Shown here one piece after another: positions 10,396 through 19,956 of a stretch of DNA of 64,000 bases (position 1 is its first letter; every line of letters begins with the position of its first letter). Position numbers and translations under genes: made by a program. The notes beneath the pieces were generated by a model. The model had not been told where the DNA came from. It did not search any database and was given only the letters and a program-made list of their open reading frames with translations. The DNA comes from Deltaproteobacteria bacterium (lineage in GTDB: Bacteria; Desulfobacterota; Desulfomonilia; UBA1062), in the NCBI GenBank assembly GCA_018433085.1, contig JAHDRW010000028.1, positions 68,804 to 132,803 of the forward strand, in the 5' to 3' direction.

Positions 10396-11238
10396 ATGAA
10401 GATTTTCGCAGAAAAAACAGCAGCGATCACGGGCGCCGCCTCGGGCATCGGCAGGGCGCTTGCCCTGAATCTGGCGGACGAGGGCTGTAACCTGGCCCTG
10501 GCGGACATCGACGAACCCGGTCTGAAAGAGACCGCCCTGCTGATTGGCGGCACCGTGAACATCTCCACCCACGCGGTTGACGTTGCACAGCGCGACCAGG
10601 TCTTCGGCTTTGCAGAGGAGACCGCCCGTCATCACGGGGGCGTCGATCTCGTCATCAACAACGCCGGGGTGGCCCTGGGCGATTTCCTGGAGACCGTTTC
10701 CCTGGAGGATTTCCAGTGGCTCTTCGGGATCAATTTCTGGGGGGTCGTGCACGGCACCATGGCGTTCCTCCCCCTCCTGCGCACACGGCCCGAGGGTCAC
10801 ATCGTCAACATCTCCAGCATCAACGGGATCATCCCGAATCCAAACAACGGCCCCTACTGCGCGGCCAAGTTCGCGGTCAAGGGATACACGGAGACCCTTG
10901 CCCAGGAGATGCACGGAACGAACATCCGGGTGAGCTGCGTGCACCCGGGCGGGATAAAGACCAATATCGCGCGCAACACGCGCTTCAATCGCGCCATGTT
11001 CTCGCTTACCCGGGAGAAGGCCGTGTCGCTCTACGAGGACGAGATCTTCCGGACAACCGCGGACCGGGCCGCGAAGGTCATTATTGCCGGGATCAGGCGC
11101 AACAGGAGGCGAATCCTGATCGGGGCCGATGCAAAGGTTCTGGACCTGCTCGCCAGATTCTTCCCGGTGACCGCGGTCAGCTTAAGCTGTCTGGCCAGCA
11201 GGTTCGTCGCGAAATCGTACGCATGCAGGGAAGGATGA
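10396..11238 (+). CDS. Short-chain dehydrogenase/reductase (SDR)
   Basis: The 280-residue protein has the classical SDR cofactor motif TGAASGIG (residues 12-19), the structural NNAG motif, and the active site Ser in NISSING with Y154-x3-K158 (PYCAAK). ADIDE after the second strand carries an acidic residue, suggesting preference for NAD(H). The reading frame follows AAGGAGG. It would oxidise a hydroxyacyl or alcohol intermediate (or reduce a ketone) made by the neighbouring dehydrogenases. The C-terminal tail is about 30 residues longer than minimal SDRs and is hydrophobic (VLDLLARFFPVTAVSLSCLA), which may indicate membrane association. Confidence 0.92.
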   Translation: MKIFAEKTAAITGAASGIGRALALNLADEGCNLALADIDEPGLKETALLIGGTVNISTHAVDVAQRDQVFGFAEETARHHGGVDLVINNAGVALGDFLETVSLEDFQWLFGINFWGVVHGTMAFLPLLRTRPEGHIVNISSINGIIPNPNNGPYCAAKFAVKGYTETLAQEMHGTNIRVSCVHPGGIKTNIARNTRFNRAMFSLTREKAVSLYEDEIFRTTADRAAKVIIAGIRRNRRRILIGADAKVLDLLARFFPVTAVSLSCLASRFVAKSYACREG

Positions 11239-11313
11239 GAAGGAACGGCCGGGCAGATCGAGCCGGGCCTGGGGTATGAAGGAAATTGTCCATGAAGAAC
11301 ATGAGGAGGATGT

Positions 11314-12087
11314 ATGAAAAAAGGAGATTTTTTCAAAGGTGTTATCCAGTGGGATATGATGACCAAGGACCAGTCGCTCGAAGGCAAGCTTCCTGTCTTC
11401 TACTACGACAACACGGCCATGACGGCCATCTTCACGGCCTCCACCGAGAAGCTCAGGCGCCATCTCCCCCTGCCGGAGATGCATCCGGTCGAGGTCTGGA
11501 AGGGCAGATGCATGGTCGCCTTCACGGCCTTCGAGTACCGCAGCTCCGACATCGATCCGTACAACGAGTTTTCGGTCTCTTTTCCCATCACCTTCGGCAA
11601 AAAATCCATACCGGGGTTAACGGTCCTGAGCATGATGGCGAGGAGGTACTTCACGGCATACGTCTGGCAGCTTCCCGTCACCACCGAGCGTGCCCGCAGG
11701 GGCGGTGTGGAGATGTACGGATACCCCAAGTATCTCGCAGACATCGTGTTCACCGATGAAGGCGGCATGCTCTCCTGTTCGCTCTCCGAGGGCGGCAGGA
11801 ACATCCTCGTCCTCAAGGGCAAAAAGCTCAGGATCTCCTCGGAGAAGGTAAACCGGTTCAAGACCTTCTCCATCATCGACGGGGTTCCCCTGGCGGCGAA
11901 CGTGTACATGAACCCGCTCGAGTTCGGTAAGTCCATGAGCAGGAAGGCCGCGCGCCTCACCCTGGGCGATCACGAGATCTCCCGCCAGCTTCTCGACATG
12001 GACTTGAGCCCCTGCCCGATTTTCTACCAGTACATGCCCATGATGGAGGCCATCCTCTTCGGGGCGAGAAATCTCATGGACGACTGA
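11314..12087 (+). CDS. Acetoacetate decarboxylase family protein
   Basis: The 257-residue protein matches the acetoacetate decarboxylase fold in length and pattern: CMVAFTAFEYR in the N-terminal half and GGVEMYGYPKYLADI in the centre. K139 of GYPK corresponds to the Schiff-base Lys of the classical enzyme; the next residue is Tyr where the classical enzyme has a second Lys that lowers the pKa. This points to a related enzyme rather than a standard decarboxylase. Family members with divergent active sites act as aldolase-dehydratases or on other keto acids. It is the last gene of the presumed TetR-controlled operon. Confidence 0.82.
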   Translation: MKKGDFFKGVIQWDMMTKDQSLEGKLPVFYYDNTAMTAIFTASTEKLRRHLPLPEMHPVEVWKGRCMVAFTAFEYRSSDIDPYNEFSVSFPITFGKKSIPGLTVLSMMARRYFTAYVWQLPVTTERARRGGVEMYGYPKYLADIVFTDEGGMLSCSLSEGGRNILVLKGKKLRISSEKVNRFKTFSIIDGVPLAANVYMNPLEFGKSMSRKAARLTLGDHEISRQLLDMDLSPCPIFYQYMPMMEAILFGARNLMDD

Positions 12088-12202
12088 TCCGCTCACACCG
12101 TCCCCCGGACACGAAGGCAGGAGAAGGGGCAAGCCCTTCCCAGGTTTCCTGCGGACATTTTTTCCTTTCAAAACAATGCGTGTCCCGTTATAGATGAATG
12201 AG

Positions 12203-12235
12203 CCCGGGTTCCCGTCTCTGCGGACTGGACCCGGG
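12203..12235 (+). terminator. hairpin upstream of ettA
   Basis: CCCGGGT and ACCCGGG pair around a short loop, followed by ATTTCTGT. It lies between the acetoacetate-decarboxylase-like gene and ettA and may end the acyl-CoA operon transcript. The U tract is weak. Confidence 0.35.
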
Positions 12236-12265
12236 ATTTCTGTACAGTGAAAAAGGAGTTTTCCC

Positions 12266-13951
12266 ATGAGCAATGGATCTGAGAAGATCATCTACACCAT
12301 GATGAAGGTCGGTAAGATGTATCAGGGCCGGCCGGTGATCAAGGATATTTCCCTGTCCTATTTTTACGGCGCGAAGATCGGTGTCCTGGGCCTCAACGGT
12401 TCCGGAAAGAGCACCCTGCTGCGCATCATGGCCGGGGTCGACGGGGAGTTTGACGGCCGTGCCGTGCTTTCCCCGGGCTATACGGTCGGGTACCTCGAGC
12501 AGGAGCCGGTGCTCGATCCGGACACGACCGTCAGGCAGGCGGTGGAAGAGGGCCTGAAGGATGCCGTGGACCTGGTGAACGAGTATAACGAGATAAGCAT
12601 GAAGTTTGCCGAACCCCTGTCCGACGACGAGATGGATGCGCTCATGGCGCGTCAGGGCGAGTTGCAGGAAAAGATCGACCACCTGGACGCCTGGGATATC
12701 GATTCCCGCCTGGAGATGGCCATGGACGCCCTGCGCTGCCCCCCGGGAGACACACCGGTGCGCGTGCTTTCCGGCGGCGAAAAGAGGCGGGTGGCGCTGT
12801 GCAGGCTCCTGCTCAAGAAGCCCGACATCCTGCTCCTGGACGAGCCCACGAACCACCTGGACGCAGAGACGGTCGCCTGGCTGGAGCGCCATCTCCAGCA
12901 GTACGAAGGCACCGTGATCGCGGTCACCCACGACCGCTACTTCCTGGACAACGTGGCCGGGTGGATCCTGGAGCTCGACCGTGGGCACGGCATTCCCTGG
13001 AAGGGCAACTACTCCTCGTGGCTCGAGCAGAAGCAGCTCAGGCTCAAGCACGAGGAAAAGCGCGAGACCGAGCGCCAGAAGACGCTGGAGCGCGAGCTTG
13101 AGTGGATCCGGATGTCTCCCAAGGGCCGCCAGGCAAAGGCCAAGGCCCGCGTGAACGCGTACGAGACACTCTTGAGCCAGAACGCGGAGAAGCAGGAAAA
13201 AGAGCTCGAGATCTATGTCCCGCCCGGACCCCGCCTGGGCAAGGTGGTCATCGAGGCCGAAAAGGTGAGCAAGGCATACGGCGACAACCTCCTCTTCGAG
13301 GACATGAGCTTTGCCCTGCCCGCAGGCGGCATCGTGGGCGTTATCGGTCCCAACGGCGCGGGCAAGACCACCCTGTTCAAGATGATCACGGGCAGCGAGC
13401 AGCCCGACACCGGATCCATCAGGGTCGGGGAGACGGTCAAGTTCGCCTATGTGGACCAGGAACGCGACACCCTGGACCCGTCGAAAACCATCTGGGAGGT
13501 GATCTCCGGAGGCCGTGACCTCATCGATCTGGGAAAGCGCGAGGTGAACTCGCGGGCCTATGTCGCTCGTTTCAACTTCTCCGGCACGGACCAGCAGAAA
13601 AAGGTGAGCATGGTCTCGGGCGGCGAGCGCAACCGGGTCCACCTTGCCTGCATGCTGAAAGAGGGCGCCAATGTCCTGCTCCTGGACGAGCCCACCAACG
13701 ACCTGGACGTGAACACCATGCGCGCCCTGGAGGAGGCCCTGGAGAACTTTGCCGGGTGCGCGGTGGTCATCAGCCACGACCGCTGGTTCCTCGACCGTAT
13801 CGCCACGCATATTCTCGCCTTCGAGGGAGACAGCCGGGTGGTCTGGTTCGAGGGGAATTACTCCGATTATGAGGCCGACAGGAAACAGCGGCTCGGCAAG
13901 GAGGCAGAGACGCCTCACCGGATCAAGTACCGTCACCTCACCCGGGGGTGA
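12266..13951 (+). CDS. ettA: ABC-F protein, energy-dependent translational throttle EttA
   Basis: The 561-residue protein has two ABC ATPase domains and no membrane segments. Domain 1 has Walker A GLNGSGKST, signature VLSGGEKRR and Walker B ILLLDEPTNHLD. The linker is charged (EEKRETERQKTLERELEWIRMSP). Domain 2 has Walker A GPNGAGKTT (from residue 361), signature MVSGGERNR and DEPTNDLD. The arm region after the first Walker A and the overall length fit EttA, which binds the ribosomal E site and gates the first peptide bonds according to ATP/ADP ratio. The start codon is ATG following AAAAAGGAG. Confidence 0.94.
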   Translation: MSNGSEKIIYTMMKVGKMYQGRPVIKDISLSYFYGAKIGVLGLNGSGKSTLLRIMAGVDGEFDGRAVLSPGYTVGYLEQEPVLDPDTTVRQAVEEGLKDAVDLVNEYNEISMKFAEPLSDDEMDALMARQGELQEKIDHLDAWDIDSRLEMAMDALRCPPGDTPVRVLSGGEKRRVALCRLLLKKPDILLLDEPTNHLDAETVAWLERHLQQYEGTVIAVTHDRYFLDNVAGWILELDRGHGIPWKGNYSSWLEQKQLRLKHEEKRETERQKTLERELEWIRMSPKGRQAKAKARVNAYETLLSQNAEKQEKELEIYVPPGPRLGKVVIEAEKVSKAYGDNLLFEDMSFALPAGGIVGVIGPNGAGKTTLFKMITGSEQPDTGSIRVGETVKFAYVDQERDTLDPSKTIWEVISGGRDLIDLGKREVNSRAYVARFNFSGTDQQKKVSMVSGGERNRVHLACMLKEGANVLLLDEPTNDLDVNTMRALEEALENFAGCAVVISHDRWFLDRIATHILAFEGDSRVVWFEGNYSDYEADRKQRLGKEAETPHRIKYRHLTRG

Positions 13952-14222
13952 TCTTCCGGACAGGGCGCACAGGGGCAAGGATCTCGTAAGCCCGTCACCC
14001 ATCCGGGGCGATATCTTTCCCCTTCCGCCCACGCGGCTCCGCCTGACAGGCGGCTGCCGAAGCTCCGGGCCGTTTTCGTCCGCGTCCGGGGCTTCTCCTT
14101 CCTTTTTCTCTCCGCCTTTTTCCCGGGCCCGGCTTGCAGTGCCCTCGAATGGAATCCGCGTTCTCGTACCTGATTGTTTTTAAGAAATCTCTTTCGAAAA
14201 CCGAAAGATTTGAGCAAGGCGG

Positions 14223-16955
14223 ATGTGCATGAAGTCTTTGTTCGATTTGATATCCATACGTGGAAAGCTCCTGCTGGGCTACGGCTTCGCATTCATCTTC
14301 ACCATTATCCTGGCCAGCGCGGCGCTTCACTACATGGTCAGACAGACCATCGAGACACTCATCGAAGACGAGCTGAGAAGCTCCACCAGCAGCATCTACA
14401 CCATGCTCAAGGCCTCGACCGACATCACCATCAAGAATCACCTGCGGGGCATCGCGCAGAGAAACAAAGAAATCGTCGAATATTATTACCGGAGATATCT
14501 CGAGGGAGAACTCACCGAGGAGACGGCCAAGCACAATGTGCGCAGGGTCCTGCTGTCCCAGCTCGTCGGGAAGACCGGCTATATCTATTGTGTCGACAGT
14601 GCGGGAGTGGCCGTTGTCCACGGGACACCGGGGGTGGAAGGGGTAGATTTTTCCCATCGGCCCTTTGTCCAGGAGCAGATTCGCAGGAAAGAGGGATATC
14701 TCTCGTACGACTGGCAGAATCCGGATGAGTCCGAACCCCGGCCAAAGGCCCTCTACATGACCTATTTCGAGCCCTGGGACTGGATCATTTCCGTTTCTTC
14801 ATACCGGGAGGAGTTCATCGAGCTCATCAATGTGGACGACTTCCGGGAGAGCATTCTGGGGTTGAGGTTCGGGAAGACCGGCTACTCCTATGTGCTCGAC
14901 GGGAAAGGGAATATTATTATTCATCCCTCGTATACGGGATCGATTTACGACATCGAGGACAATGACCTCCAGGCAGCCGCCGCCAGAATCCTGGGCCAGA
15001 AAGCGGGGAAGATTGTCTATGACTGGCGAAATCCCGGAGAGGACGTCCCCAGGAAGAAGATCGTCATGCTCAACTACATCCCGGAGCTCGACTGGGTCAT
15101 CGCATCGTCGGGATATATGGACGAGTTCCATGGAGCCCTGCTCCATGTCCAGAACATCATCTTCGTCATCACCGTGATCGCCATGGCAGCGGTGCTCCTG
15201 ATTACGCTCTGGATCGGCTCGGCCATAACCTCGCCGCTGAGGCGGCTGATGAAGCACTTTTCCACCGGCGCAACCGGGGATTTTTCCGTGCGCATGGATG
15301 ATTCCGCCCGGGACGAGTTCGGCATGCTGGCCCGATATTTCAATTCCTTCATGGAGACGCTGCAGCAGTTCAGCGGCAGTCTGCAGGAAGAGGTGCTGGA
15401 GCACCGGATGTCGCTTGATGCGCTCAGAGAGAGCGAAGAGCGGTTCAGGCTGCTGGCCGAGAATTCGCCCGATATCATCATCAGCCTGGATCAGAAAGGA
15501 TATATATCCTATGTGAACCCGGTCGTGGAGAAGATCCTGGGATATTCGCCGCTTGAGATTGCCGGCAAGAGTTTCCTGGTCTTGGCCCGTGAGCAGGAGG
15601 CCCGGGAGTACGCCCGACAGTTCAGGAAGGTTCGCAACGGTGAGACCATCGTGGATTATACCGGAGCTCTCGTTCACAAGAACGGGTCGGTGCGGCACTT
15701 CATCTTCTGCGGTGCCCCCGTCACTGACGGTCAGGGCAACATGATGGGGATCGAGGGTTTCCTGAAGGACATCACGGAGCGCAGGAACCTGGAGTTCCAA
15801 CTCCAGCAGGTCCAGAAGCTCGAGGCGGTCGGCACATTGGCGGGCGGCGTGGCGCACGACTTCAACAACATCCTCACCGCCATCCGAGGCTCACTCGATA
15901 TCTCTCTGCTCATGGTCGGGCAGAACGACCCCATTCTGAAGAATCTCCAGCAGATCGAGAAGGCGGTGACCAGGGCGTCCGATCTCACGCGCCAGCTTCT
16001 GTTCTTCAGCAGGAGACAGCCCGTGGAGATGGCCCCGCTGAACCTGAACCAGTCGGTGGACAATATTCTCCGGATCATCGAGCGTCTCATCGGCGAGAAC
16101 ATCGCCATCACGGTGGATCTCTCTTCCGATCTCCAGCCGGTCATGGCAGACGGGGGAAATATCGAGCAGGTGATCATGAACCTCATGATCAATGCCCGCG
16201 ACGCCATGCCCGAGGGGGGCACCATCACCATCAGGACACGAAACGCAACCGTAGGCGACGACTATGTGAGGGCTCACCCCTATGCGAGGCCGGGAAGATT
16301 CGTGTGTCTTTCCATGGAAGACACGGGCACCGGTATGGACGGCGAGACCGTGAAACACATCTTCGAGCCGTTTTTCACCACCAAGGAGCAGGGAAAGGGT
16401 ACAGGCCTGGGTCTTGCGGTGGTCTATGGAATCGTGAAAAAGCACAAAGGCTGGATCGTGGCCGACAGCAGGCCTGGCGAAGGCACGGTGTTCAGTGTCT
16501 TTTTCCCTGTTTCCGCGGAAGAGCCCGGCAACGTTCCCGATGGTGATGCCCCCGCCTCCCGAGACTCACGGGGCAGGGGCGAGAAGATCCTGGTCATCGA
16601 AGACGACTCCAGCGTTCTCTCCTTCGCCGGGACCGTTCTCCAGGCAAACGGGTACACCGTGCTCACCGCTGCGAGCGCGATGGAGGCCCGCGTGGCGTTT
16701 CACGAACACCAGGGAAAACTGGACATGATATTCAGCGATGTCGTGCTGCCGGACAAGAACGGCCTCGATCTGGCCGATGAGTTCGAAAGCGAGAAGCCGG
16801 GCATACGGGTTCTGATGACCAGCGGCTATATGGACGAGAATTCCCTGAGCCGGATAATCAGGGACAACAACCACTGTTTTCTCCCCAAGCCCTACACCAT
16901 GAAGGATCTGCTCGCGGCCGTGCGGGTCCTGCTCGATGGCTCGGGCCGTGCGTAA
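14223..16955 (+). CDS. Membrane hybrid sensor histidine kinase (Cache-HAMP-PAS-HisKA-HATPase-REC)
   Basis: The 910-residue protein has a transmembrane helix at about 14-36, a periplasmic region of two Cache-type modules (each with GKTGYIY or [20 protein letters not shown] and a DW-I/V motif), a second helix at about 312-337, HAMP, a PAS domain ([25 protein letters not shown]), then the kinase core with phospho-acceptor H545 in VAHDFNN, an N box [14 protein letters not shown], and G boxes DTGTGMDG and GKGTGLGL. The C-terminal receiver carries D839 in [11 protein letters not shown]. The HDFNN type kinases commonly sense small organic ligands. No separate response regulator lies next to it. Confidence 0.93.
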   Translation: MCMKSLFDLISIRGKLLLGYGFAFIFTIILASAALHYMVRQTIETLIEDELRSSTSSIYTMLKASTDITIKNHLRGIAQRNKEIVEYYYRRYLEGELTEETAKHNVRRVLLSQLVGKTGYIYCVDSAGVAVVHGTPGVEGVDFSHRPFVQEQIRRKEGYLSYDWQNPDESEPRPKALYMTYFEPWDWIISVSSYREEFIELINVDDFRESILGLRFGKTGYSYVLDGKGNIIIHPSYTGSIYDIEDNDLQAAAARILGQKAGKIVYDWRNPGEDVPRKKIVMLNYIPELDWVIASSGYMDEFHGALLHVQNIIFVITVIAMAAVLLITLWIGSAITSPLRRLMKHFSTGATGDFSVRMDDSARDEFGMLARYFNSFMETLQQFSGSLQEEVLEHRMSLDALRESEERFRLLAENSPDIIISLDQKGYISYVNPVVEKILGYSPLEIAGKSFLVLAREQEAREYARQFRKVRNGETIVDYTGALVHKNGSVRHFIFCGAPVTDGQGNMMGIEGFLKDITERRNLEFQLQQVQKLEAVGTLAGGVAHDFNNILTAIRGSLDISLLMVGQNDPILKNLQQIEKAVTRASDLTRQLLFFSRRQPVEMAPLNLNQSVDNILRIIERLIGENIAITVDLSSDLQPVMADGGNIEQVIMNLMINARDAMPEGGTITIRTRNATVGDDYVRAHPYARPGRFVCLSMEDTGTGMDGETVKHIFEPFFTTKEQGKGTGLGLAVVYGIVKKHKGWIVADSRPGEGTVFSVFFPVSAEEPGNVPDGDAPASRDSRGRGEKILVIEDDSSVLSFAGTVLQANGYTVLTAASAMEARVAFHEHQGKLDMIFSDVVLPDKNGLDLADEFESEKPGIRVLMTSGYMDENSLSRIIRDNNHCFLPKPYTMKDLLAAVRVLLDGSGRA

Positions 16956-17283
16956 GGGTATGCGGGACCGCAACTGTTTTCAGGGGCGTGGGGAGACAGA
17001 GTCCAGCATCCCCGGATGCGAGGCCTTGTAAGATCCGGCCCGGAGATATCCGCTCCATCCGCTTTTTCATTTCTTTTCTCCTGTTGATACCTCAAGCCAT
17101 AATCGGGTAAGCTTCTGCCCGGGAAAAAGGCGAAGAAGGGAACCCTGTCCAAGCCCGGCATGCATGCCGGCGCAGGTTTTGATGGATTCATTGCCGTGGA
17201 GACGGGTCGGGGCAGGAAAAGGACAGGGGCTCTTTCATCTGGGACATGCAGCAAGAGAAAAGACTGGAAGGAGGAAGTGATAC
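16956..17283. other. intergenic region without recognisable gene
   Basis: This gap between the hybrid kinase and the first OmpA lipoprotein contains no credible reading frame in either strand. Only the ribosome-binding site GGAGGAAG just before 17284 is clear. Confidence 0.5.
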
Positions 17284-17952
17284 GTGAAGAGAATCAGCGT
17301 AGTTTGTTTGATCCTGATAACCGGGGCATTTGTTTTCCAGGCATGCACCACCGACCCGTACACCGGCCAGAGAAAGATGAGCAAGACCGCGTGGGGCTCC
17401 ATCATCGGCGCGGCGTCGGGAGCCGCCATCGGCCTCGCCACGGGGCGAGACAGCGAATCACGCCGCAAGCGGGCGCTCATGGGTGCAGGCGTGGGCGCCC
17501 TCGCCGGGGGAGCCGTTGGGGTATACATGGACCGGCAGGAGTCCAAGCTCAGGCAGCAGCTTCAGAATACGGGCGTGAGCGTCACCCGGGAAGGAGACCG
17601 GATTTTCCTGAACATGCCCGGCAACGTCACCTTCCGGGTCGACGGCTCGGACATCAATGCCGGCTTCTATGATGTCCTGAACTCCGTGGCCCTGGTCTTG
17701 AAGGAGTACAACAAGACCATCATCAATATCACGGGGCACACCGACAGCACCGGCTCGGATTCCTACAATCAAGCGCTCTCCGAGAGGAGGGCCGCCAGCG
17801 TGGGCAGGTATCTGGCCAGCCAGGGCATCGACCCTGTGAGGATCGCCACCGGCGGGATGGGGGAATCCATGCCCATAGCGAGCAACGAGACCCCTGAAGG
17901 CCGCCAGGCAAACCGGCGCGTGGAGCTCGAACTCGTGCCGCTCACCCAGTAG
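17284..17952 (+). CDS. OmpA-family lipoprotein with glycine zipper (copy 1)
   Basis: Start is GTG after GGAGGAAG. The 222-residue protein has a lipoprotein signal with lipobox Cys C21 (VFQAC), then a glycine-zipper membrane segment rich in GxxxG (IIGAASGAAIGLATG, GAGVGALAGGAVGVYMDRQ), and a C-terminal OmpA domain with the peptidoglycan-binding pattern NITGHTDSTGSDSYNQALSERRAASV and ANRRVELEL. This is the YiaD-like layout: outer-membrane anchored at one end and bound to peptidoglycan at the other. It is about two-thirds identical by eye to the next gene, so the pair arose by duplication. A strong hairpin follows its stop. Confidence 0.92.
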   Translation: MKRISVVCLILITGAFVFQACTTDPYTGQRKMSKTAWGSIIGAASGAAIGLATGRDSESRRKRALMGAGVGALAGGAVGVYMDRQESKLRQQLQNTGVSVTREGDRIFLNMPGNVTFRVDGSDINAGFYDVLNSVALVLKEYNKTIINITGHTDSTGSDSYNQALSERRAASVGRYLASQGIDPVRIATGGMGESMPIASNETPEGRQANRRVELELVPLTQ

Positions 17953-17962
17953 CTCTTCCCCG

Positions 17963-17999
17963 GCCGGCCCGTATCGCCCTCCAGGCGGGACGGGCCGGC
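17963..17999 (+). terminator. strong hairpin after OmpA copy 1
   Basis: A perfect 10-bp stem (GCCGGCCCGT at 17963-17972 and ACGGGCCGGC at 17990-17999) encloses a second stem CGCC/GGCG. It starts 11 bp after the stop codon. The following bases are TCTCCTGT, so it resembles an intrinsic terminator with a poor U tract. Confidence 0.6.
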
Positions 18000-18365
18000 T
18001 CTCCTGTATGACAGACCTGCACAGGGCAGGCATCTTCCGGACAGATCCATCATTGCCATCTCACCGGTATGGCTCGCTCACCGCGGGGTTTCCCTATCTG
18101 TCCATGGCATGGGCACCGTGCAATCCCGCCCTTGATTCTCCTGGATAAACAGCCCCTCCTCTTTTCTTCGCGGTGTGGTGTTTCCCGGGCGAAAAGGCCC
18201 GGCATGTCTTCCGTGCACCTGCGCCATTCTTTCTTGAGAGTAGTCCTGTCGGGATGCAATCTATGTATAGGTATGGCTGTCGTACAGGGGGGCTGGCCAT
18301 GCCGCCTCCCCTTGGCGGGAGGCATCTGAAACGCGCGGGGGCAAACCGACAATGGAGGGAGTGCC
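18000..18365. other. intergenic leader of OmpA copy 2
   Basis: Between the hairpin after OmpA copy 1 and the start of copy 2 no credible gene is seen on either strand. The terminator plus this spacing suggest that copy 2 has its own promoter, although no good -35/-10 pair is evident. Confidence 0.45.
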
Positions 18366-19040
18366 ATGAAGAAGACGACCATTTTTTTGACGATACTCGT
18401 GACCGCAGTATTCGCCGTGCAGTCGTGCACCACGGATCCCTATACCCGGGAGCGCCAGACGAGCAGGACCGTTTGGGGGTCGGTGATCGGAGGGGCCGCA
18501 GGGGCGGCCGCCGGTGCCGCCACGGGCAGAGACAGCGAGTCGCGCCGCAAAAGGGCGCTCATCGGCCTGGGCGTGGGGGCATTGGCAGGAGGTGCAACAG
18601 GCGCCTACATGGACCGCCAGGAGACCCTGCTCAGGCAGCGGCTCGAGGCCACCGGCGTGAGCGTTACCCGCGTAAACGACCGGATTGTCCTCAACATGCC
18701 CAGCAATATCACCTTCGAGACCGACAGCGCGGAGCTCAGGCCCCGGTTTTACGATGTGCTCAATTCCGTTTCCCAGGTGCTGGAAGAGTACGAGAAGACC
18801 ATTGTCAATGTCACGGGCCACACGGACAGCACCGGTGCCGAGTCTTATAATCAGGCCCTTTCGGAGAAGAGGGCCCGGAACGTCGCCCAGTACCTGATAT
18901 CACAGGGAGTAAACTCCACCCGGGTGGCGGCCGAGGGTGTGGGAGAGAACCAGCCCATCGCATCCAATCAGACCCCCGAGGGCCGTCAGGCCAACCGGCG
19001 GGTGGAGATCACGCTCGCCCCGCTCACCGAGACCGGCTGA
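18366..19040 (+). CDS. OmpA-family lipoprotein with glycine zipper (copy 2)
   Basis: The 224-residue paralogue of the preceding lipoprotein has lipobox Cys C21 (AVQSC), TTDPYT directly after the Cys in both copies, a glycine zipper (VIGGAAGAAAGAATG, GLGVGALAGGATGAYMDRQE) and the OmpA domain (NVTGHTDSTGAESYNQALSEKRARNV, NRRVEITL). It starts at ATG after GGAGGGAGTGCC. It probably tethers the outer membrane to peptidoglycan. The duplicated unit retains the same domain lengths throughout, with most changes in the central region between zipper and OmpA domain. Confidence 0.92.
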   Translation: MKKTTIFLTILVTAVFAVQSCTTDPYTRERQTSRTVWGSVIGGAAGAAAGAATGRDSESRRKRALIGLGVGALAGGATGAYMDRQETLLRQRLEATGVSVTRVNDRIVLNMPSNITFETDSAELRPRFYDVLNSVSQVLEEYEKTIVNVTGHTDSTGAESYNQALSEKRARNVAQYLISQGVNSTRVAAEGVGENQPIASNQTPEGRQANRRVEITLAPLTETG

Positions 19041-19148
19041 TCCTGGTGTTTTTCCCCATCGGATCGTTCCATGTGCGGACTGCCGGAACCTGAATGCGAA
19101 TGGCGTTGCGCCTCCGGGCATCCCGCGCAGTGTCGCTGTCCGCCCGCC

Positions 19149-19592
19149 TTATCTGACCAGGAGGACGGGACACCGGGCCTGATGAACCACCCTGTCCGCA
19201 ACGCTGCCGATTATATGACTGATAAAGCCCGATCTTCCTTGAGATCCAACGACGATCAGCTCGGCCTTTTTATCTTCCTGTTCCTTGAGTATCTCTTCTG
19301 CGGGGTTGCCCGTTTTCACGTCAAAGGTGAGGTCCACCCTCCTGATCCTCGTCAGGCTCTCCACCGCCTTGCGCATCTTTTCCCGGGATGCTTGTGCGCT
19401 CTGTTCTTCGATCTGTCTGACCGTGTTTTCGTCGATGCAGTAGTCCGTGACGCATTGCTGGATAGTCTCCACCACATGCACGAGAAACACCTGGGCCTCA
19501 CAGGCTCCGGCCAGATCGAGCGCATAGCGCAGGGCCCTGTCGGAATGCTCTGAAAAGTCGGTTGCCGCCACGATTCGTTTCGGAACAGGCAT
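19149..19592 (-). CDS. Universal stress protein (UspA family)
   Basis: The 147-residue protein starts MPVPKRIVAATDFSEHSDRAL and has the ATP-binding signature G-x2-G-x9-G-S (GSQGRSGFISHIIGS) near the C-terminus, then ARCPVLLVR. This motif marks the ATP-binding UspFG-type branch. Single-domain Usp proteins are induced in starvation and redox stress. It stands alone, convergent with the OmpA pair, with a purine-rich ribosome-binding site (AAGGAGGTCAGGGCAC) upstream of ATG at 19592. Confidence 0.93.
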   Translation of the reverse strand: MPVPKRIVAATDFSEHSDRALRYALDLAGACEAQVFLVHVVETIQQCVTDYCIDENTVRQIEEQSAQASREKMRKAVESLTRIRRVDLTFDVKTGNPAEEILKEQEDKKAELIVVGSQGRSGFISHIIGSVADRVVHQARCPVLLVR

Positions 19593-19956
19593 GTGCCCTG
19601 ACCTCCTTGTCAGAACCGGGCCTTTCCCTTGCGCGCGAAATCGTTCGTCGCCTCCGGGTTCGTTTTCGCGAACGCCTGTCGCGAAAGGCCTGATCGCTGA
19701 GAAAGTCTTTTATTTCACCGCCGCCCGCATCGGGGGAGATCATGCCGCCCTTTTGCCCACTCGGCAGCGGGGCCGCTCTACAATTATCCTTTAAGAACAG
19801 GCCGGCTTTTCTCAAGGCAGGCCGGATGAAGCCGGGTTCAGGGGAGAGCGCCGGTACGCGGCATCAAAAGAGATCCCCCGGGACTGTCCGGCAATGTGTT
19901 ATTCCCTGCGCGTCCGTGCACGCACCATGGAAGGGGATGACCCCGCAAGCTTGCCT
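19593..19956. other. intergenic region, no gene recognised
   Basis: The stretch lies between the usp start and the end of the alpha/beta hydrolase gene, both on the minus strand. It has several short GC-rich hairpins (for example around 19800-19830) but no credible gene, and probably holds the usp promoter. Confidence 0.4.
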
